DNA from: Conidiobolus incongruus B7586
Lineage: Eukaryota; Entomophthoromycota; Entomophthoromycetes; Entomophthorales; Conidiobolaceae
Direction of reading: 5' to 3'
Length of the DNA: 16,373 nt
Assembly: GCA_000697335.1 (NCBI GenBank)
Contig: JNEM01008532.1
Coordinates: 1 to 16,373 of the forward strand
Part shown: piece by piece, positions 10,027-16,373 of the stretch
Layout of the letters: every line of letters starts with the position of its first letter
Numbering within the stretch: position 1 is the stretch's first letter
Notes under the pieces: generated by a model
Databases searched by the model: none
What the model was told of the DNA's origin: nothing
Seen by the model: the letters and a program-made list of their open reading frames with translations, nothing else
Position numbers and translations under genes: made by a program

Positions 10027-10506
10027 TTAAGGACGTGGACGACGATGGCCTGGACGGCGGTTACGGTGGGATCTTCGACCAGGAGGATAAACACTATAAT
10101 GAATTAAATCAGTCAAATATTCAAAGACATATATATCTATTAAGATAATTTACGGCTCTTCTTCTTCCTCTACTTCCTCTTCAATATCAATTTCAATATC
10201 TTTTTCAACCTCTACGTCTTCTTCTTCGTCATCTACTAGAACAAGCGCTGGATCTTCTTCATCTTCAATCTCAATAATGCGACTATGCTGCCTTTGCTTG
10301 GCAACATTAAGATTGTTAATGTTTTCACCTACAGCACCGGTTCTTTGAACAGAATTTTCAAGTCCAATATCAGCATCTTCAAGTAAATCTAATTCTTTAA
10401 CAGCTCCAAAAGCTTGTTCCTCTTCCAATTTAATCAACGGAGCACCTAACACATTTCTAACGCTGACGAAAAGTCCTATAAAGATAGTAATAGTAGAAAG
10501 CTGCAT
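10027..10506 (-). CDS. Secreted acidic/basic bipartite protein, two exons, unknown family
   Basis: I do not recognise this 139-residue protein. It reads on the minus strand from ATG at 10506, with an in-frame stop upstream at 10522-10524. Exon 1 is 10506-10154, the intron is 10153-10094 (60 nt, GTAAAT...TAG), and exon 2 is 10093-10027. Residues 1 to about 22 look like a signal peptide (hydrophobic TITIFIGLFVSV, then VLGAP). Residues 23-78 are mixed. Residues 79-117 are strongly acidic, with 25 Glu/Asp in 39. The charge then flips: residues 118-139, all completed by exon 2, contain 8 Arg and 6 Pro and end RRSHRNRRPGHRRPRP. Without splicing the protein would stop at Pro118. The intron is supported by size, splice sites, exact frame and the non-random, GC-richer sequence of exon 2. 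There are no cysteines. The layout suggests an acidic propiece with a cationic peptide, or a wall or polyanion-binding protein; both are inferences. Confidence 0.75.
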
Positions 10507-12356
10507 ACTAAATAATATTTGCTAATATAAATATTTAAATATTGATGAAATGATACTGAGTATACTGGATTATATTCTTACTTTTATATTATTTCGAAAT
10601 ATTTATTTCCGTTTAAATTTTGTCATTCAGTTGTTGTTTTAGTTGATCTTTGCAAACTTCCTGATTGCTTATTATGAGAATTCGAAAATCTATGTTGTTA
10701 TTGTTAATTGACGAATTGGCTATTAATTAATCAATCTTATTCAATTCTATATTGAATTTATTAACATTAGCTGATCGTTATCCCTAATGATATATTAAAA
10801 TTACCCATTGAAGATTATTAAATTGAATTGCAAGTAACATAAATCTTAACATTTTTGAAAAAAATACTATATCAAATATTATATATTAATAATATAGTTG
10901 GTGATATATTAAAATATAGTTAATCAAAATATCAATTTTTCTAGATTTTTTAAATTACACAATCTATAGCTATATCACTATAAATCTACGTCAATTTTAA
11001 TACACTGTTTTTTGACTAATTTATTAATTACTCAAGTTTTTAACAGTATATAATAATAATTGTAAAATATGAAGATAATAAATTAAACCAAGTTGATGAT
11101 TGCCTAATTTAGAAATAATAGATTCCAAAATGTGAATCTAACTCTTTATTTTATATAATATATTTTAAAGCTTTTTATTCATCAAGTGATTGCAATATAT
11201 AAATATATACACAAACATCTAATAAGCTATATTTTTAATTATACATTCAATCTTATTTTGTTCCAAATCATGGACAATAATTTCTCATATTTCAATTAAT
11301 ATAATTTTAATTCTCAAATCGGAATTTTTATATTCAAATAAATAATAATGCCTCCATTCAATAAATTGTCAGTTTTGATTATTTTCAATAATAAATTTAT
11401 TTCAATTATTACGTTCCAATTTCAATTGGATTAAGTTTATAAAATTGTAAATATATATCTAAATGATAAGATAATACAACATCATTTTTCTTCTTAATAT
11501 TAGTTAATAATGATTTAAATTACCCTAATATTACTAAATATATAATATGTCAATATTTTAAATCACATTAAGTTTTTCATATTTGCTTGGAAAAAATGAT
11601 ATTATAGATAAAAATTTCGAAAAGTAAAAAAGTTCGTATATTTGACATATTATATTATTTTCCAATTGGTTTTCGGGTATATTATAATATATTATAAATG
11701 TGTTATCAGATGGAAAATATATTAAAGAAATAAGGTTACGAAATTTAAGAATTAAACCGCTGACTTGATCAGAAAATTTTGCTTGAGTAAAAGTAGTAGC
11801 TGAATTTCATTATATACTTTGTTATATTTCTTATTAAGCTTTAAAATTCTCTTCTGATAAACAGAATAAAAATAAAAATTTTTATATTTTTCAAAATAAT
11901 TTAAAATATTACTTGAAAAGATTAATACCCAAGAATATTTGTGCATTATTTAAAATAGCAATAGATTTTGAATATATATAATAATCAATATTTTGAATCA
12001 AATAAATTATACATTATTAAACTTATAAATTCTAAGGCTTAGGCATTTGATTTATATTATAATTCATAAATTTGTGATATAGTTTTTGGATTAAAATTTT
12101 GAATTTTGATATGTAAATAATTATAGTCCCATAATTTTGTCATATTTGTTTTTACATAAATATTTGATCAACTAAATTTCACCCTTAATTCAATCATAAT
12201 ATCTAAAATTCGCTAAATAATTTCTCTCAGTTAAAAAAAATTCAGATATTATAAATACTAATCAATTTTTTAATTTTTAGTCCAATCTGTTTTAATTTAC
12301 ACTTTCTATCGTCTACTCTTTCCTTTTAGCTTTTATAGATCTAATATAATCATTGA
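10507..12356. other. Long gene-free, extremely AT-rich region
   Basis: This 1850-base stretch separates two divergently transcribed genes and is the longest gene-free part of the window. The composition is extreme: bases 10861-10920 contain only 7 G or C. I see no convincing gene, tRNA, transposon end or tandem array. There are many short AT palindromes, such as the perfect 14-base one at 11678-11691. The right end should carry the promoter of the Utp8-like gene. Confidence 0.6.
12250..12286 (+). promoter_or_regulatory. Possible core promoter of the Utp8-like gene
   Basis: A TATA-like string (TATAAATA, 12250-12257) and a CCAAT pentamer (12282-12286) lie about 70-107 bases before the start codon. 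A pyrimidine-rich stretch follows at about 12301-12340. In DNA this AT-rich the TATA match is weak evidence, so this is position-based inference only. Confidence 0.25.
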
Positions 12357-15263
12357 ATGAGTTCAATCAATATTTCTTCCAACTTCAGCTTGTTTCACTC
12401 GTCCGATATTCAAGCCAGCGAGTCTTCATTATTAACGAGTTTTAATGGATTATCGGAACCAATTTGGTTACACTCCAGTATACAAGATTTAGTTATCAGC
12501 ACTATTTCCGGCCAAGGTGTAAGTGTTTTAGACGCTACCCAAGTTGAAAATGTCATTCACACTTGGAGCTGTGGATCTGATGTAAAATATGCCCTTCCAT
12601 CTGTTCTTATTATTGACTATAAAAATGACTCTGAAAATGCTGAAGACGCACCTGCCCCAGTCGAAATAACTCATGAAAATTTATTTAATAATGAAGCTAT
12701 GAAAATTCTAGAACAGGGTTATACTATTTATTCAGTGCTTGAGTCTTCAAATGAATTGGGCTCTGAAGACCGTAGTAAAGTTGTATCTATCCAAAATCAT
12801 CATGGTGAAAAATCTGTCAAAAATGTAAGTATTTTCTCATATTTATAAGATATTCACTAATCTGAGTGAGCTTTAGTTTGATCGCAAAATTCTCAAATTG
12901 AAGCCTATTATCTTAGATTCTAAGGCTTATATATTGTTATTTTTTGATGATTTTTCTGTCGAAATATACAATCGCGATTTATCTAACAAAATCAATGAGT
13001 TGAAGTAAGATACATGATGTACTTTGATTATAATGCATTTTTAACAATGATTTCAGATTTAGCAATCCTTCAATTTTCAACCAATTATTCCCTACTGAAC
13101 ACAGCTTCATTCAACATTGGGATTCATCTAAGTCCTCAAAATATGGGTTATTCACAGTATCAAAATCATCTGATTCAACCCTATTAACTGTCGATATTCA
13201 TACACTTTCCCCTGACTCAAATAACATTCCTAAGTTCAGCGAATCAATCAAGTCAATAAAATTGCCCAATGTATGTCATCTGTATTATTATCACCAGCCA
13301 CAAATGATTAATATCTATTATAGGGAAACGCTGTACCTAAAAAGCTTGTATTAGACATTTCTACAGGAAATCTCAGTGTTCTAGGTAACTATAATATGCA
13401 ATAATCATTATTATAACTAATGCTTTTATTTTAGATTCATCAAATTCTTTTACTTTTTATAATCTAAAAATTTATTCCAACACTTCTCGCTATTCAGCAT
13501 CTTGGTCATCATCGTCATTAATCCCTTCAGAATATAATGAAGATTTATATGCTGAATACGTTTCAAGCGACTTTTTAGCTTTAATTACTAAAGATAGTGA
13601 TGGCAAATCAAAAGAACCTTTCTTGAATTTTAGAGTCCTTGATCTTAAATACGGCAGTATCCAATTTGGCTCCGTTTTTACTCAATCTGGGCCCAATGCA
13701 CCACCTTCGGTCAACTCTGATGTTGAGTCTACCAAGTCCAATACTACTATGAGCAATGATATCCTGAAATTTTCCTTCTATTCTCAATTCATCAAGAATA
13801 GCTCTTCATTAATTTATCAAATTACACAAATTAACAAGAAAGAAAAGAGCACCGAGCTACATAGAGATATTCAAGTCTCATGTGTATTGATTTCCTGTCC
13901 TCAACAGAGCACTTTGATTGATTTAATCACAAATGCTCAGGAGGAAATTCATCGTGTTAATTCTCTTGTGAGAGAAGGTCAGTCCAAGCAAAACCCTATC
14001 ATTCCGACCAATCGATTTATGTCTACTCAATATAAATTACTCTCAGAATGGAATGATTTGGAAGCCAAGTTAATCCCTGAAATATCCAAAAAAGCTGACT
14101 CCTGGGATCTATTCAGTAAACACATTTCCAGAATGTCTAAATATTTAGCTAACTCCATGAAACAACTTGGCCAAAATGTTCCCAAACATAGCAAGCTTTT
14201 GAAGAAGTCTTTCGATGATAAACTTGAATTGTTTACTGATGACCGCAAAGTTCCCTTGGTTCAGTTGGAGAGAGTTAGCCATAGCGGATCCAGTCAACCC
14301 ATTGAGGATTTAGTCAAGTATTCTAATCAATCTTTACTAAATCTTTCCAAGAATTTCTGTGCTGTTCAAAGCTATAGCCAATTACGCAAAATCAAATGGA
14401 ATAAGATCGAAGACATGACTCCTTTCGTTACCAGTCATATTTCTACCAAATACATTGAAGCTTGGATTCATCATATGGTTCAGTCGTGTGATCAAGATCC
14501 ATCCGTTCCTAATATGGCTGTATATAATTCCGAATTAATGGGCTATTTTATTCGTTACTCCATGATCACATCCTCTACCTTTAGATCTTCTCACCAAGGA
14601 ATCATCCCCATGCTCCTTCAAAGACAAGATTGGGCCAATATTCAAACTGCTTTGGTATATACTCCTGATTTATCTGAATATGAATTAGTTCAGCTTTTAA
14701 TGGTCTCTTATGAAACTTATCTTAAATTCAAGAAATCTAGTCAAGTTACAGAAAGATCAGCAGCTCTTGATCATTTCAATGCCTACATGAATTTAGTTAT
14801 CAACTACGACTATGATCCTATTTATCTCACGGATGCCTTGAAAGCTTTGAACATTGAACAGCAAGAAAGCTACTTTACTCAACTCGTCAGATTATTAGAT
14901 GAGCATACCAATTTGTTAACTCACTCTGCTAAGAACAAATTCTCTAAAATCCAACAATTCCTTACATGTTTCATTGATGCTCATTCACTATCTCTAATCA
15001 CTCAACCCAACTTACAATCACTTAACAAGCAGTTGTTACAAATCACTACAAAGGCTCAAAAGATGCTCTACAGATACCAAACGTTCAAGTCCGAAATGAT
15101 GGGTGTTGTCAATGCTTATAAATCAGAAATGATCGGTGCCATTCATGGGAAGAGAACGAGTGAATGGTTAGATGACGAAACTTTCGATGAAAAGAAGGAG
15201 AACTTCCTCCAATCAAGATATAGAAGAAAGAAAAATTATCAAATTGAAACTCTATATTTATAA
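12357..15263 (+). CDS. Utp8/NOL11-like small-subunit processome (t-UTP) protein
   Basis: The likely product is a subunit of the UtpA/t-UTP complex, which acts in the nucleolus in pre-rRNA transcription and early processing. Five exons (12357-12824, 12877-13004, 13057-13270, 13324-13384, 13435-15263) encode 899 residues. The introns are 52, 52, 53 and 50 nt with GTAAGT, GTAAGA, GTATGT or GTAACT donors. An in-frame TGA sits immediately before the ATG. The first ~420 residues are rich in beta-strand-like repeats, consistent with a beta-propeller; the stretch VSVLDATQVENVIHTW then TWSCGSDVKYALPSVL resembles the NOL11/Utp8 N-terminus. The C-terminal half is alpha-helical. Its segment around QRQDWANIQTALVYTPDLSE recalls the helical C-terminal part of yeast Utp8. 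The tail is basic (YRRKKNYQIETLYL). Sequence conservation is low, so the assignment rests on layout and scattered similarity. Another propeller-plus-helical protein is possible. Confidence 0.6.
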
Positions 15264-15280
15264 TATTGGTTTTTTAATTT

Positions 15281-15290
15281 AATAAATAAA
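15281..15290 (+). terminator. Poly(A) signal-like AATAAATAAA after the Utp8-like gene
   Basis: AATAAATAAA starts 18 bases after the stop codon of the Utp8-like gene, within the 112-base gap to the stop of the convergent mannosyltransferase gene. It matches the eukaryotic AATAAA signal, but such strings are common in this AT-rich DNA. Confidence 0.35.
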
Positions 15291-15375
15291 AATAGATTAC
15301 TTTATTATTTAATTATCTACTTTGTATATTATTTTAAAGAGAGAATTTGATATTAAATATTTTTTATTTTATTAT

Positions 15376-16373
15376 TTAAACACTGAGCCTATGACCCTGT
15401 TGACTTAATGGATTCCATAATTTCGATTGAATTTTCAAAAAATCAGGTGTACAAGATCTTTTAGTTAAACTGTAGCTGCTATTGGGATCACAATGGCAGC
15501 TGAGAGCAGATTCTTTTTTAAATGGACAATGAATGAAGCCTTCGTGATTATACCCAATATTTTCAAAAAAGTGCATTTTCTCAGGAGGTAAAAACAAGCT
15601 GGCATAAATACTGTGAACAGGCGCATCTCCCCATCTCTCGTAAAAGAAACCTCCACTACGGTCTAAATAGTCGAAGAATTTCAAATACTCCTCACTTCTC
15701 CACAGATTAAAAGAAGCAATTTCGAAATTTGTCCAAAAGTGGCATAAGTTGTAGTCTTTCATCATATTATTACTAATAAATTTATGATTAGGATTGGCTA
15801 ACACTTGATCCATCAAGTTGTTCTCATTGAGATAGTCTTTCACCGTTGACCACAGTGATGGAATGGTGTTGATACCTTCTGGCATTGTAATGGTGAATCC
15901 ATATTGAATATTGTTATCATGTACATATTGAAATGGATCGGGTTCAATATCACAGTAAAATTGAATATTGGGTTCAACTCTCCAATAGTAGTCATATTTT
16001 AAGGTTAATTCATGTCTGAAGAAGAATCCAGATTCAAATCTATAAAATATATGAATAAATGCTTGTTTTGTAGTAAATAATATTATATTCACCTGCACAT
16101 ATGTCTATAACTTTCTGATGTTCCATACACAATATGCTTACTATTAAATCTATTATCTGCAGCTTTTTTAGGATCAATGAAATTGGGGTAACCCCAATGT
16201 TCATGGGGAATTAGACCAAATTCTACTTTAGAATTAGTGAGATTTCTAACTCTCTCTTGAAATTCAGCGGAGAATTCCTTATCATTTAAAAATACATATG
16301 GATAATTATGTCTATGGTTAAATCTACGCTCTAATTGCCTCATACTAAATATCCAATCTTCCAATTCCGAATT
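15376..16373 (-). CDS. KRE2/MNT1-family alpha-1,2-mannosyltransferase (GT15), 5' end outside window
   Basis: This is a Golgi type II mannosyltransferase of family GT15, which adds alpha-1,2-mannose from GDP-mannose to O- and N-linked glycans of wall and secreted proteins. About 314 residues are visible, from the right edge (NSELEDWIFSMRQLERRF) to the stop at 15376-15378. The cytoplasmic tail, membrane anchor and stem would lie beyond the window. One intron of 53 nt (16092-16040, GTGAAT...TAG) splits the conserved YRHMCR/FESGFFFRH block exactly in frame. Further family motifs are VFLNDKEF, IPHEHWGYPNFID, YYWRVEPNIQFYCD (EPN at 15975-15967), HFWTNFEIASF (with the Glu at 15723-15721 that in this family sits at the active site), and ERWGDAPVHS. 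The C-terminal cysteines in the HCPF and SCHCDP segments are also typical. No catalytic residue is obviously missing. Which Kre2/Ktr paralogue it is cannot be told. Confidence 0.94.

Noticed and set aside
11678-11691. Perfect 14-base palindrome tatattataatata
   Set aside because: It is made only of A and T in a stretch full of similar strings; no paired element or conserved context supports a function.
11880-11890. ttttatatttt fits the yeast replication-origin consensus WTTTAYRTTTW
   Set aside because: The consensus is specific to Saccharomyces-like yeasts, and matches are expected by chance in DNA this rich in A and T.
11752-11946. A 64-codon minus-strand reading frame in the AT-rich block, rich in Lys, Asn, Tyr, Leu and Phe
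   Set aside because: Its composition is what random AT-rich DNA encodes, it has no recognisable domain, and no plausible flanking exons were seen.
16089-16098. The apparent overlap of two mannosyltransferase reading frames, as if two genes or a frameshift
   Set aside because: A 53-nt intron with a GTGAAT donor and TAG acceptor joins them exactly within the conserved YRHMCR/FESGFFFRH block.

Overview
The window is nuclear DNA from a fungus with an AT-rich genome. The evidence is a Kre2/Mnt1-type GT15 mannosyltransferase, a Vnx1-type vacuolar cation/H+ antiporter, a Ccc2-type copper ATPase and a Utp8/NOL11-like protein. There are also ten short spliceosomal introns (49-65 nt) with GTAAGT/GTATGT-like donors and TAG/CAG acceptors. 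Intergenic DNA is very poor in G and C. CTG appears to be read as leucine, judging from the GLLM stretch near the end of the copper ATPase. I cannot place the organism below kingdom; an early-diverging AT-rich lineage is possible, but that is a guess.

Layout from left to right: (1) 1-605 (+), the 3' end of cytosolic glutaminyl-tRNA synthetase. (2) 1373-4182 (+), a P1B copper-transporting ATPase complete in motifs but split over two reading frames near 2135-2216. (3) 4865-5757 (+), PHS1, the very-long-chain 3-hydroxyacyl-CoA dehydratase, in five exons including one of 19 nt. (4) 6355-9300 (-), an intronless Vnx1-type antiporter. (5) 10027-10506 (-), a two-exon secreted protein of 139 residues with a long acidic block followed by an arginine/proline-rich tail. 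The tail lies in a second exon that a simple ORF reading misses. (6) 10507-12356, about 1.85 kb of extremely AT-rich DNA with no credible gene. (7) 12357-15263 (+), a five-exon Utp8/NOL11-like ribosome-biogenesis protein of 899 residues. (8) 15376-16373 (-), the 3' part of a KRE2-family alpha-1,2-mannosyltransferase running off the right edge.

Most genes are housekeeping: translation, pre-rRNA processing, lipid elongation in the ER, metal and ion handling in the Golgi and vacuole, and Golgi glycosylation. They show no operon-like logic. The least explained locus is the small acidic/basic secreted protein. Its layout (signal peptide, acidic segment, short cationic Pro/Arg tail, with the charge switch exactly at an intron) resembles precursors of Pro/Arg-rich peptides, but I recognise no family. 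I saw no tRNA, rRNA, transposon, CRISPR or virus-derived element.
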